Shown here in pieces: positions 31,314 through 40,867 of a stretch of 64,000 nucleotides of DNA. Both the position numbers and the translations under genes were made by a program. The notes beneath the pieces are model-generated. The model was not told the origin of the DNA and ran no database searches. It was given only the letters and a program-made list of their open reading frames with translations. This stretch comes from Planctomycetota bacterium (GTDB lineage Bacteria > Planctomycetota > UBA1135 > UBA2386): assembly GCA_016794035.1 (NCBI GenBank), contig JAEUHS010000129.1, forward strand, positions 1 to 64,000, read 5' to 3'. Positions within the stretch are counted from its first letter, which is position 1. Every line of letters begins with the position of its first letter.

Positions 31314-32531
31314 GTGTTCGCCGCCCTGCCGAGAAGCTGGATCTGTCTGTCGTGCTGCGCCGCGTGCGCCGCGCCGCCGACGTTCGCGCCGCCCCCGGTC
31401 GACGTGGCGGTGCACTACCGGCTCGCGGCGAGCGGCGACCAGGCATCTGGAGAGGTTGTGGACAATGTTCCGCAGCCGGACTCCAAGTCCGTGCACCTCG
31501 ACGTGTTCGCGCTGCCCGACACGCCGTCGATCGGTTCGATCGAACCGCACCTCGCGGCCGTCGCCGCCGAGACCGGCGCGCCGTTCCGCGCCGCCTCGTC
31601 GCTGCCGGCGACCACGCGCTGGGCGAGCCCCGCCGCCGGCACCGGGTCCGGACGGCGCGTCGGCGGCGCCACCGCCGTCGTCACACCGATGCTGGTGACG
31701 AGCTTCTCGCTGTCGGCGCCGGACCTGCCGGAGGTCGGCTGCGAGGCGGCGGTCGCCGGCGTGCGCGTGTTCCTGCGCACACCCACGGCGGATCGGCGCG
31801 GGACCGAGCACGCGGTGCTGCAGCAGCCGCTGACCGAATCCGCATCCGGCATGCTGTTCGTGCCCGCGCGCGACGCCCGCGTCGCCGGCCACGCCCTGGT
31901 CGTGACCGTCACCGACGCGCCGGCCGACGCCGAAATCGCCGCCGCACTCGCCACGGCGCGCGCCGCGGCGCCACCGGCACCGGTGCCCGCGGCCTCGACG
32001 CAGCAGCTGCGCATCGCCGCCGGCGCGATCGGCGAGCAGTCGCGCCGCGCCGCGATGCTGGCCGTCGCCGCCCAGCTCGAGCTGCCGGCGTGCACCGACA
32101 TCCTGTTGGCCGCCGACGAGCCGCAGCTGATCGCGATCGGCGGCGAACTCGCCGGGCTCGATGCCACGACCGCCGACTACGGCTGGACCTTCCAGCGCGC
32201 GATGTGGAACGCACTGGTGCCCGGCATGCAGCGCGACCAGTTGCCGCCGGGCCTGCGCGCGGCCGTCATCCGCCAGCTCGGCGCGGTCGCGGCCGAGCCT
32301 TCGCTGCTGCAGCTGCACCTGCAGGCGAGCGCCGATGCGGGTGCGTTCGTCGACGCGCTGCAGGAGGAGAACGTCTACGCGCTCGAGGACCGCGACCCGG
32401 TGCACCGGGTACAGGCCCACGACTGGCTGACGGCGCGTGGGCTCGCGGTCGCCGACTACGACCCGCTGGCGCCGGCGGCCGAGCGCACGCGCGTGCTGCG
32501 GGCCCGGCCCCGCGCGGAGCCGGGTCGATGA
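31314..32531 (+). CDS. Lipoprotein-like protein of unknown function
   Basis: The 405-residue protein starts at GTG and has a short hydrophobic leader with a Cys cluster (LSCCAACAAPP, Cys14-18) that could serve as a lipobox. The rest is an Ala-rich mixed alpha/beta sequence without recognised domains. One stretch (FALPDTPSIGSIEPHLAAVA) suggests a secretin- or pilot-like fold, but I cannot support that further. It overlaps the AsmA-like gene by 4 nt, so the two are probably made together and may work together at the envelope. Confidence 0.55.
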   Translation: MFAALPRSWICLSCCAACAAPPTFAPPPVDVAVHYRLAASGDQASGEVVDNVPQPDSKSVHLDVFALPDTPSIGSIEPHLAAVAAETGAPFRAASSLPATTRWASPAAGTGSGRRVGGATAVVTPMLVTSFSLSAPDLPEVGCEAAVAGVRVFLRTPTADRRGTEHAVLQQPLTESASGMLFVPARDARVAGHALVVTVTDAPADAEIAAALATARAAAPPAPVPAASTQQLRIAAGAIGEQSRRAAMLAVAAQLELPACTDILLAADEPQLIAIGGELAGLDATTADYGWTFQRAMWNALVPGMQRDQLPPGLRAAVIRQLGAVAAEPSLLQLHLQASADAGAFVDALQEENVYALEDRDPVHRVQAHDWLTARGLAVADYDPLAPAAERTRVLRARPRAEPGR

Positions 32532-35500
32532 CCGCGCCGCGTCCTCGCCGGCGCTGGCGGCGCCGCTTGCTGTGGGCGTTCGCCGCCGTGGTCGCCACCC
32601 GGCTGCTGCTCGCGCTGCTGCTGCCGTGGCTGCTCGGCATGGCCGCGCGCGCCGGCGGCCTCGAACTCGACTACCGGGCCGCACAGCTGTCGCTGTCCGG
32701 CCTCAGCCTGCGGCTCGACGACGTGGTGCTGCGCGATCCGGCCGGCGGCGACGGGCCGCCGCTGTTCGCGGCGCAGGAGGTGTTCGTCGACGCCGCCACC
32801 TGGCAACTGCTGCGCGGACGGCTGGTGGTCGTCGACGTGGCGCTCAGCGGCGCTCGTGTGCACGTGGCGCAGGGTGCCGACGGCCGGCTGCGCCTGCCGG
32901 CCGCGTGGCAGGCGCAGGACCGGACGGCCGAGCCGGTCGCCGTGCCGGCCGAGGCGGCGGCCCCGCTGCGGTTCGACGCACCGCTGCAGGTCGCGTCCCT
33001 GCGCGTGCACGACCTGCGTCTGACGCTCGCGCAGACCGACACCGCGACGCAGACCGAGTTCACCTTCGACGCCGACGTCGCCGACCTCGGCCGCAGCGAT
33101 CGCCCCGGCTCGATCACGGCGCGCCTGCACAGCCCCGGACGCATCGACGCCGTCGACCTGCAGGCGACGCTCGCGCTCGCCGGCGACACGGCCGCGGCGA
33201 CATGGCAGGTGACCGTGCGCGGCCTGCGGCCGACGGCGCTGCCTTGGCTCGACGATCCCGCAGCGGCCCCGGTGCGGCACGTCGTCGGCCTCGACCTGGC
33301 CGGCGAGCTCGAGGCCCGCGTCGGCGACCAGGGAGCACCGCCGACCGTCGCCGCCGAACTGCACCTGCGCAGCCGGGTCGACGAGCAGGAGCAGCTGTCG
33401 GTCGACGTCACCGCCGGCCCCTCGCGCACGAACCCCGACGCATGGGAGTTGCCGATCGGCGTGTCCGCCAGCGGCAAGGACCTCGTCGACGAGCTGCAGC
33501 TCGCCGACGCGCGACTCGTGGTCGCGCGCGACCGGACGCGCCTCGACGGCGCGCTGCGCCTCGAGGGTGCGACGCTGCGCCGTCTGGCGCCGTGGCTGGC
33601 TTCGGTCGGCATCACGATGCCGGCGGCCGGGCTGTCCCTGCGCGCCGGTCTGCGCAGCTCGCTGCAACCCGACCAGCTGTCCGCCGAGGTCGTCGATCTC
33701 TCGGTCGGCGACGGCGACCGCCGCCTCGAGCTGCCCTCGCTCGCGGTGCGCGACGTGCGCGCCGCGGGCGGCGTGCTGCAGATCGGCGCGATCGAGGTCG
33801 AAGGGCCACGCGTCGGCGTCACCGTCACGGCCACCGGCGAACTCGAGACCCTCGGCATGCGACTGTCGCCACGTCCGCAGGCGGCCGCGACGGCCGGTGC
33901 GCCGGCCGCGGCGTCCTCGGCGCCGTTCACGTGGCCGCGGATCCAGGTGCAGAGCTTCGACTGGCGCGGCATCGACGTTCACCTCGTCGACCTGAGCCTG
34001 GCCGCGCCGGCGGAACTGGCCCTGGGCCTCGAGCTGCACGGCGAACGACTCGCGGTGGGCCTGGACGCGCCACCGGGGCGGCTGACGGCACGCGCGCGCG
34101 TGCCCGGCTCGATCGACGAACTGCGGGCCGAGTTCGACCTGACCCCGGCTGCCGAGGCGATCGCGGCGGAAGGCCGCTGCACCGCGACCGGCGTGACCGC
34201 GCGCTCGCTCGCACCGTGGCTGCAGCGCGCCGGCCTCACTCCGAATCTCGAGAACGGGGCCGGCCGGGCGCAGGTCTCGGTGCAGGTCCGCGGCGAGCCG
34301 CCGACGATCGGGCTGCAGGCCCACATCGCCGACGTGCGCTTCGAGGACGGCGACGAGGTGCTGCTCGGGCTGCGCCGGATCGACGGCAAGGACGTCGTGC
34401 TGGCGCCCGCGCTCGACCTCGGCACCTGGACCGTCGACGAGCCGTATGTCGTCGTGCATCGGCGTGCCGCCGGCAGCCTGGCGGCGCTCGGCTTCGACCT
34501 CGGGCCGGCGACCCCGCCGGCCGCCACCGCGGCGCCCGCGACCACCGCGGCCGCGCCCGAGCCGGCGACGACGCCGAGCCCCCAGGTTCGGCACGGCCGG
34601 TTCGAACTGCGCCGGGCAGTGCTGCGCTGGATCGACGCCAGCCGCCCGACCCCCGCCGACGTCTCGCTCGGACTCGACCTGCGCGTCGAACCGCGCGCGG
34701 CCGCGGCCGGTCTGACGACCGAGTTCGTGGCGGCCCTGCGGCTCGAACCGGGCATCGGCACGCTGGACGCGACCGGCACCCTGCAGCGCGCGGACGGCGG
34801 CGGCCGCATCGACGTCGAACTCGCGGCCGACCACCTGCGCGGCGCCGGACTGCAGGCGCTGTTGCCGCCGGAGATCGCGTGCACGCTCGAAGACGGCACC
34901 CTGCGCAGCACGCTGGCCGCCCAGTGGCAGCAGGCCGCCGCGCTGGGCCTGCGCGTGAGCCTGCACGGCACCGCGCTGCGGGATCGTGGCGCCGAACTGT
35001 TCGCCCTCGACGCGCTCGACATCGACCTGCCGGCGGTCTCGGCCGAACGCGTGCACCTGGCGACCGCGCAGGTGCAGGGACTGCGCGCCGTGGCTGCGTC
35101 GACGGCGGATGGCCTGCACCTGCCCGGGTTCCAGTTCCGACCCACGAGGGCCAGGTCCGCGCCGCCGCCGGTTCCCGTCGAGGCGACCGCCGCGGTCGCA
35201 GCCGCGCCGCTGCAGCTGCCGGCGCTGCGCGTCGATGCCGTCGACCTCGCGATCGAACGCCTGATATGGCGTCGACGCGGCGACACCGACGGCGAACCGC
35301 TGGTCGTGTCGGCCCGACTGTCGCTCGCCGAACCATGGGCCACGGCGGTCGATCCGGCGGCGACGCCCGAGTGCCGGCTGCGGTTGCAGGCGGCGGCGAC
35401 GCCGCTCTGTCGCGAGGTCACGGTCACGGCCCGCCTGGCGCCGTTCGCCCTGGCGCCGACCGCCGACCTGGACGTGCGCGCGACCGGCATCGACACCACC

Positions 35501-37303
35501 GCGCTGACGCGCGTGCTGCCGGAACTCGCCGGGTCGCTGACCGGCACCTGCGCCGACAGCGCGTTCGCCACGTCGGTGCACGCGCACCTCGATCTGCGCC
35601 GCCGCGATCCGCTGCGCTTCGACTTCGGCAGCCCGTTCGGCGGCGAGCTCCTGTTCGCGGCGCTGGACCTGCGCGACGCCGGCAGCGACACGCCGCTGCT
35701 GCACATCGACGAGGTTGCCGTGGATCTGCGCGCCTTCGACCCGCGCACCGGCGACGTGCTGCTGCGCAGCGTGGAGGTCGACGGACCGCGACTGCACGTC
35801 GAGAACAGCCCCGCGGGACTCGCGTGCTTCGGTGTCCGGCTCGCGCCGCCGCCGACGGCGGACCCGCCCGCACCCGCGCCACCGACTTCGCCGGCGGCGC
35901 CGGCGGCACCGGCCACGGCCGAGGTCGCCGTCGACCGCCTGCAGATTCAGGGCCTCGACCTGACGTTCACCGATCCAGCGACCGAACCGCCGACCGTGCT
36001 GCCGTTGCGCGACAGCGACCTCAAGGTGCTGAACCTGTCGACGCGCGCGCTGGTCGAAGCGCGCCCGATCGCCTTCTCTGCGACCCTGCGCGGCGGCGAC
36101 CTGTCGCTCGACCGTCGCGTGCAGCGCAGTTCCGTGCTCGCGGGTCTGCTCGGCTCGGCCGCCGAGGCGCTGACCGGCAACGCCGACCGCTTCGCACCGG
36201 AGCAACGCCCGCTGGTCGACGAGATCTCGGTCGCCGGGCAGCTGCAACCGTTCCCGCAGCCGAAGGGGCAGGTCCGCGCGGTGGTGAATTCGCTCGAGCT
36301 GCCGGCGCTGCGCGGGCTCGCCAAGGCCGGCGGCGTCGACATCGCCGACGGCGTGTTCGACTTCACGCTCGACGCCCGCCTGCAGGGCGCGCAGGGCGTG
36401 GACCTGCGCCTGCGCCCGAAGTTCACCTGGCTGTCGCTCAGCGAACCGCCCGGCGGCCCGATCTCGACCTACCTGAAGCTGCCGGCCCCGCTCGACACGG
36501 TGCTGTTCGCGCTGCGCAACGACGCCGACGAGCACGTGCTGCCGCTGCAGCTCCAGCTGCCGGCGGAGGGGCTCAGCGGCGGCGCGGTCGCCGAGGCCGC
36601 GGCCGAGGCGCTGGTGCGACTGATCGCCGACGCGGTCGCCAGCGCGGCCTTCCGCGTCGGCGGCATGGTCACCGGCGCCGTCGGGCTCGGCGGCGCCACC
36701 GACCTGCGCTCGCTCGTGGCGACCCTCGAGTTCCCGGCCGGCGATCCGCTGCCGGCCGGCGGCTCGCTCGAACCCCTGCTCGCCGCCGCGGCCGACGATC
36801 CCGAACTCGTGATCGTGCTGGCGCACGAACTCGGCCACGGCGACCTCGAACGCGCCGCGCAGCTCGCCAGTCCACCGCCGGACATCGTCGCCGCCACGGT
36901 GGCGCGGCTGCGAGCGGCGCGCGCCGTGCTGGAGCGCGAGCGCGCGGAACTGGCCGGCCGCACGGCGGCCCTGTTCGGCGCGGGCCGCGTGCAGGAGGCC
37001 TGGCAGCAGCACACGCTCCTGCGTCAGACCGACGACCGACTCGGGGCGCTGGTGCGCACGCAGGAGGAAGCGCTGCGCATGTCGATGGGCGAGAACGAGC
37101 GCGCCGTGCGGCGGCGCACGCGCGCGGCCGCGACGGCGATGGCCGAAGCGCGCCTGCAGTCCGTACAGCAGCAGATCGCGCAGCGATTCGGCGCCGCGAT
37201 GGCGCAGCGCGTGGAATGGCGCCCGCCGCGCGGGCTCGAGACCGCCGGGCTGCCGGCCGGTGGGCGCGTCGTCGCGACCGTGCGCCGCCGCGCGGCCCGC
37301 TGA
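32528..37303 (+). CDS. Large AsmA/DUF748-like envelope protein
   Basis: The 1591-residue protein has a basic N-terminus and one membrane anchor (LLLALLLPWLLGMAARAGG at about 25-43), then a very long repetitive beta-rich region. Repeated units (LSLSGLSLRLDDVVLRDPA, VDVALSGARVHVAQGADGR, LRSVEVDGPRLHVENSPAG) match AsmA/DUF748-type proteins, which span the periplasm and are linked to outer-membrane lipid traffic. Ala/Pro-rich linkers separate the units. The last 150 residues are a charged coiled-coil-like helix (LVRTQEEALRMSMGENERA). Inner-membrane anchoring is likely. Overlap with the lipoprotein-like gene suggests a functional pair. Confidence 0.7.
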   Translation: MTAPRPRRRWRRRLLWAFAAVVATRLLLALLLPWLLGMAARAGGLELDYRAAQLSLSGLSLRLDDVVLRDPAGGDGPPLFAAQEVFVDAATWQLLRGRLVVVDVALSGARVHVAQGADGRLRLPAAWQAQDRTAEPVAVPAEAAAPLRFDAPLQVASLRVHDLRLTLAQTDTATQTEFTFDADVADLGRSDRPGSITARLHSPGRIDAVDLQATLALAGDTAAATWQVTVRGLRPTALPWLDDPAAAPVRHVVGLDLAGELEARVGDQGAPPTVAAELHLRSRVDEQEQLSVDVTAGPSRTNPDAWELPIGVSASGKDLVDELQLADARLVVARDRTRLDGALRLEGATLRRLAPWLASVGITMPAAGLSLRAGLRSSLQPDQLSAEVVDLSVGDGDRRLELPSLAVRDVRAAGGVLQIGAIEVEGPRVGVTVTATGELETLGMRLSPRPQAAATAGAPAAASSAPFTWPRIQVQSFDWRGIDVHLVDLSLAAPAELALGLELHGERLAVGLDAPPGRLTARARVPGSIDELRAEFDLTPAAEAIAAEGRCTATGVTARSLAPWLQRAGLTPNLENGAGRAQVSVQVRGEPPTIGLQAHIADVRFEDGDEVLLGLRRIDGKDVVLAPALDLGTWTVDEPYVVVHRRAAGSLAALGFDLGPATPPAATAAPATTAAAPEPATTPSPQVRHGRFELRRAVLRWIDASRPTPADVSLGLDLRVEPRAAAAGLTTEFVAALRLEPGIGTLDATGTLQRADGGGRIDVELAADHLRGAGLQALLPPEIACTLEDGTLRSTLAAQWQQAAALGLRVSLHGTALRDRGAELFALDALDIDLPAVSAERVHLATAQVQGLRAVAASTADGLHLPGFQFRPTRARSAPPPVPVEATAAVAAAPLQLPALRVDAVDLAIERLIWRRRGDTDGEPLVVSARLSLAEPWATAVDPAATPECRLRLQAAATPLCREVTVTARLAPFALAPTADLDVRATGIDTTALTRVLPELAGSLTGTCADSAFATSVHAHLDLRRRDPLRFDFGSPFGGELLFAALDLRDAGSDTPLLHIDEVAVDLRAFDPRTGDVLLRSVEVDGPRLHVENSPAGLACFGVRLAPPPTADPPAPAPPTSPAAPAAPATAEVAVDRLQIQGLDLTFTDPATEPPTVLPLRDSDLKVLNLSTRALVEARPIAFSATLRGGDLSLDRRVQRSSVLAGLLGSAAEALTGNADRFAPEQRPLVDEISVAGQLQPFPQPKGQVRAVVNSLELPALRGLAKAGGVDIADGVFDFTLDARLQGAQGVDLRLRPKFTWLSLSEPPGGPISTYLKLPAPLDTVLFALRNDADEHVLPLQLQLPAEGLSGGAVAEAAAEALVRLIADAVASAAFRVGGMVTGAVGLGGATDLRSLVATLEFPAGDPLPAGGSLEPLLAAAADDPELVIVLAHELGHGDLERAAQLASPPPDIVAATVARLRAARAVLERERAELAGRTAALFGAGRVQEAWQQHTLLRQTDDRLGALVRTQEEALRMSMGENERAVRRRTRAAATAMAEARLQSVQQQIAQRFGAAMAQRVEWRPPRGLETAGLPAGGRVVATVRRRAAR

Positions 37304-37353
37304 CCTGCCGGGCGGCGCGGCGGCACGGAAGCAGGGCAACGGGACAGGATTTG

Positions 37354-37359
37354 TACGCT
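37354..37359 (+). promoter_or_regulatory. -10-like box before the DUF1549/DUF1501 operon
   Basis: TACGCT, the same hexamer as in the rpmH promoter, is preceded by TTG but has no -35 at 16-18 nt. It would give a leader of about 70 nt. Confidence 0.3.
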
Positions 37360-37433
37360 GCCCCCCGTGGCCGCCGACCGATGAAACGCGTTCAATGGCC
37401 CTGTCCAGGCCGCCACGCCCCACCGGAACGAAC

Positions 37434-39506
37434 ATGGCTCCGAACCACCCCGCAGTCCTCCTCTCCGGCCTGCTGCTGCTGCCGACCCTGACGCCGGCGC
37501 AGACGTCGACGCAGAGCCCGCAGACGCCCGTTCGCACGGTCGAGTCGGTGCAGCGCGAGGCCAGGATCGCCGACCTCGCCGCCCGCCTCGACGGCCAGCT
37601 CGAGCGAGGCCTGCGCCGGACCGGGGAGAAGCCCACCGAACTGGTCGACGACGCGACGTTCGTGCGCCGCGCCCACCTCGACATCGTCGGCCGCATCCCC
37701 ACCCTGGCCGAGACCGAAGCGTTCCTCGCCGACCAGTCGCCGACCAAGCGCACCGACCTGTGCAACCGGCTGCTCGACGCACCGGGCCACACCAGCCACT
37801 TCGTCAACTTCTGGTTCGACCTGCTGCGCGTGAAGTCGCGGCACATGGCGCTGAGCGGCGAGCCGTTCGCGCACTACCTGCGGCAGGCGGTGCAGCAGGA
37901 CAAGCCGTACGACCAGATGGTGCGCGAACTGCTGGTCGCCGAGGGCGCCGGCCACAAGGCAGGCAACGGCGCGACCGGCATGCTGCTGCGCGACACCAAC
38001 ATGCCGCACGACTCGATGGCCAACACGTTGCGGGTGTTCCTCGGCACGCGGCTCGAGTGCGCGCAGTGCCACAACCACCCGTTCGACGTCTGGACGCAGA
38101 AGCAGTTCTACGAGATGGCGGCGTTCTTCGGCGGCATCCGCTACCGCGAAGAGACCCTGCCCAACCTCGTCGGCCTGCGCACCGAGCTGGCCCAGGCCGA
38201 CGAACGCACGCTGCAGCAGGCGTTGAGCCTGGTCCGCCGCATGAACCAGGGCATCGACGGCAGCGGCAGCGGCCTCGACAAGCTGCCCGCGGACTACAAG
38301 TACGACGACGCCAAGCCCGGCACCCCCGTGCCGGCGAACACGATCTTCGGCGCCGACGTCAAGCTGAAGTACCCGAGCGACAAGCGGCAGCCGCCGGCGC
38401 GCGGGCAGCGCAACCGCGGCAACGCGGCACCGGAGATCGACTCGCGCACCGCCCTGGCCGACTGGCTGACGAGCCCGAAGAACCCGAGGTTCGCGCGCGT
38501 GATCGCCAATCGCATGTGGGCCCGCACGTTCGGCCTCGGCCTCGTCGAGCCGATCGACGACTGGAAGCAGGACACGACCGCGGTGCACCCCGAACTGCTC
38601 GATGCGCTCGAGAAGCTCATGGTCGAGCTCGACTTCGACCTGCGGCAGTTCGAACGCGTGTTGGTGCACACGCAGTTGTTCCAGCGCGAGTCCACCAACG
38701 CCGACGAGACCGGCAAGCCGTTCACGTTCCGCGGCCCGCTGCTGCGCCGCATGTCCGCCGAGCAGGTCTGGGACTCGCTGCTGACGCTGGTGTTCGACGA
38801 CGTCGACGAGCGCCTGCGCGAGCCCGACGAGCGCGCCAGGCCGGTCTACGAGCAGTACGCCGAGCTGGCCAAGGCCGACGCCAAGGAGCTGATCGCGATG
38901 GTCGAGAGCCGCCGCGGCCCCGACATGCAGCAGCAGCGGCGACAGGAGCAGACCGAGGCGGCCCGCCGCCAACTCGCCGCCGACGCCGAACTGCAGAAGC
39001 GGGCCCGCCCGCTGCTGCGACAACTCGCCGAGGCGCGCCGCAACGCCGACCAGCAGCGCGTGATGGCGATCGCCGACGAACTGCAGCGCATGGGCCTGCC
39101 GCTCGGCCAGCGGTCCGCGCGGGGCCGCGAGGGCGACATGCTGCGCGCGAGCGATCTGCCGCAGCCCGCCCCGCCCGGCCACCTGCTGCGCCAGTTCGGC
39201 CAGTCCGACCGCGAGACCGTCGACGCCGCGTCGACGGCCGCCACCGTGCCGCAGGTGCTGACGCTGCTGAACGGCTTCCTCGACCAGCGCGTCCTCGAAG
39301 GTCGCTCCGCCCTGCGCCGCGACCTCGAGATCGCCACCGACGGCGAACGGCGCGTGCGCGTCGCGTTCCTGACCAGCCTCAACCGGGAGCCGACCGCCGA
39401 CGAACTGCGCGACTGGCGCCGCGCGATCGCGATCGACGGCGAGGCCGCGATCAAGGACCTGGTCTGGGTGCTGTGCAACAGCAACGAGTTCCGCTTCGTC
39501 CGCTGA
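37434..39506 (+). CDS. DUF1549/DUF1553 exported protein
   Basis: The 690-residue protein has a signal peptide (MAPNHPAVLLSGLLLLPTL). A DUF1549 domain follows (about 65-250; FVRRAHLDIVGRIPTLAE and ECAQCHNHPFDVWTQKQF), then a DUF1553 domain (about 335-680; RTALADWLTSPKNPRFARV and ANRMWARTFGLGLVEPIDD). CAQCH has the form of a heme site but is part of the conserved DUF1549 core. This pair with DUF1501 is typical of planctomycetes; the function is unknown and often guessed to be surface redox or polymer handling. The start at 37434 is favoured over 37395 by the signal peptide. Confidence 0.9.
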   Translation: MAPNHPAVLLSGLLLLPTLTPAQTSTQSPQTPVRTVESVQREARIADLAARLDGQLERGLRRTGEKPTELVDDATFVRRAHLDIVGRIPTLAETEAFLADQSPTKRTDLCNRLLDAPGHTSHFVNFWFDLLRVKSRHMALSGEPFAHYLRQAVQQDKPYDQMVRELLVAEGAGHKAGNGATGMLLRDTNMPHDSMANTLRVFLGTRLECAQCHNHPFDVWTQKQFYEMAAFFGGIRYREETLPNLVGLRTELAQADERTLQQALSLVRRMNQGIDGSGSGLDKLPADYKYDDAKPGTPVPANTIFGADVKLKYPSDKRQPPARGQRNRGNAAPEIDSRTALADWLTSPKNPRFARVIANRMWARTFGLGLVEPIDDWKQDTTAVHPELLDALEKLMVELDFDLRQFERVLVHTQLFQRESTNADETGKPFTFRGPLLRRMSAEQVWDSLLTLVFDDVDERLREPDERARPVYEQYAELAKADAKELIAMVESRRGPDMQQQRRQEQTEAARRQLAADAELQKRARPLLRQLAEARRNADQQRVMAIADELQRMGLPLGQRSARGREGDMLRASDLPQPAPPGHLLRQFGQSDRETVDAASTAATVPQVLTLLNGFLDQRVLEGRSALRRDLEIATDGERRVRVAFLTSLNREPTADELRDWRRAIAIDGEAAIKDLVWVLCNSNEFRFVR

Positions 39507-39520
39507 CACCGAGAACACCG

Positions 39521-40837
39521 ATGAGCCTTCGTGACCTGTCCCGCGCGGCCGATCTCCCCACCCGCCGCAGCTTCGTCACCGGCGCCGCCCGCTCGCTGCT
39601 GGGCGTCGGCGCGGCCGCGATGGTCGGCCCCGGCGCCATCGCCCGAGCGCTCGCGCAGGACCCGATCGCCGGCCCGGTGCTCGGGCACGCGACCGCCAAG
39701 CGCGTCGTCTACCTGTTCCTGCGCGGCGGCATGAGCCACCTCGACACCTTCGACCCGAAGCCCGGCAAGAGCACGCAGGGACCGGTCGAGGCGCTGCGCA
39801 CGCGCGGCGACGGCGTGCTGATCGGCCAGTACTTCCCCAAGCTCGCCCAGCAGATGGACAAGGTCTGCGTCGTCAGCTCGATGTCGAGCAAACAGGGGGC
39901 GCACCCGCAGGCGCAGTACCTGATGCGCACCAGCTACGAACTGCGCGGCACGATCCAGCACCCGAGCCTCGGCGCCTGGCACCACCGCCTCGCCGGCCGC
40001 GAGAACCCGACGCTGCCGGGTCACGTGCTGATCGGCGGCGCCGCCGACATGCCGAGCGCGGGGTTCTTCCCGCCCGAGTTCCAGGCCCTGCCGATCGGTA
40101 GCGCCGAAGACGGCCTGCAGAATGCGCACCTGCCGCGCGGCGTCGACGAGGAACGCTTCCAGCGCCGCCTGCGCAAGCTCGAGGAACTGAACGCGCACTT
40201 CGCCAGCCAGCACGAACCGCGCGACGTCGCCGCGTACAGCCGGGCCTACGACGAGGCGGTGCGGCTGATGCGCAGCAGCGACCTGGTCGCGTTCGACATC
40301 GAACTGGAGACCGCGGCGATGCGCGCCGCCTACGGCGAGAACCCGTTCGGTTCGGGCTGCCTGCTGGCCCGGCGCCTGGTCGAACACGGCGTGCGCTACG
40401 TCGAGGTCGTCAGCGACGGCTGGGACACGCACGCCGACAACTTCGACCGGCTCGGCGACCTGACGCCGGCGATCGACCAGGGGCTGTCGGCGCTGCTCGC
40501 GGACCTCGACGCGCGCGGTCTGCTGCGCGACACGCTGGTGGTGCTCGCCACCGAGTTCGGCCGCACGCCCGACATCGACCAGGACCAGGGCCGCAACCAC
40601 TACCCGAAGGCGTTCAGCTGCCTGCTGGCCGGCGGCGGCATTCGCGGCGGCCAGCGCTACGGCCGCACCGACGACGAGGGTCGCGAAGTGGTGTCGGACC
40701 CGGTGTCGATCCAGGACTTCAACGCCACGATCGCGCACGCGACCGGAATCCCGCTCGACTACGTCGTCACCTCGCCGACCGGACGCCCGTTCAAGGTCGC
40801 CGACAAGGGCGTCCCGGTCACGTCGATCTTCGGCTAG
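39521..40837 (+). CDS. DUF1501 exported protein
   Basis: The 438-residue protein has a twin-arginine-type leader (TRRSFVTGAARSLLGVGAAA), so it is probably folded before export by Tat. The DUF1501 body has VVYLFLRGGMSHLDTFDPK, GWDTHADNF and VVLATEFGRTPDID, which resemble the sulfatase/alkaline-phosphatase fold (metal-binding Asp and His). It lies 14 nt after the DUF1549/DUF1553 gene, its regular partner in planctomycetes. Confidence 0.92.
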   Translation: MSLRDLSRAADLPTRRSFVTGAARSLLGVGAAAMVGPGAIARALAQDPIAGPVLGHATAKRVVYLFLRGGMSHLDTFDPKPGKSTQGPVEALRTRGDGVLIGQYFPKLAQQMDKVCVVSSMSSKQGAHPQAQYLMRTSYELRGTIQHPSLGAWHHRLAGRENPTLPGHVLIGGAADMPSAGFFPPEFQALPIGSAEDGLQNAHLPRGVDEERFQRRLRKLEELNAHFASQHEPRDVAAYSRAYDEAVRLMRSSDLVAFDIELETAAMRAAYGENPFGSGCLLARRLVEHGVRYVEVVSDGWDTHADNFDRLGDLTPAIDQGLSALLADLDARGLLRDTLVVLATEFGRTPDIDQDQGRNHYPKAFSCLLAGGGIRGGQRYGRTDDEGREVVSDPVSIQDFNATIAHATGIPLDYVVTSPTGRPFKVADKGVPVTSIFG

Positions 40838-40867
40838 TCAGCCACGCCCCCACCCTTGCACCACCCG

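Noticed and set aside
31314..32531. Pilot or secretin-like role for the lipoprotein-like protein
   Set aside because: Only a vague resemblance in one short stretch; not enough to name a function.
32456..37846. A 1796-codon open frame on the minus strand opposite the AsmA-like gene
   Set aside because: It mirrors the high third-position GC of the plus-strand gene, has Arg/Gln/Gly-rich composition, and no recognisable domain. Similar long antisense frames lie opposite most genes here.
37434..39506. Heme site in the DUF1549 protein (CAQCH)
   Set aside because: The motif is part of the conserved DUF1549 core and a single match does not show heme binding.
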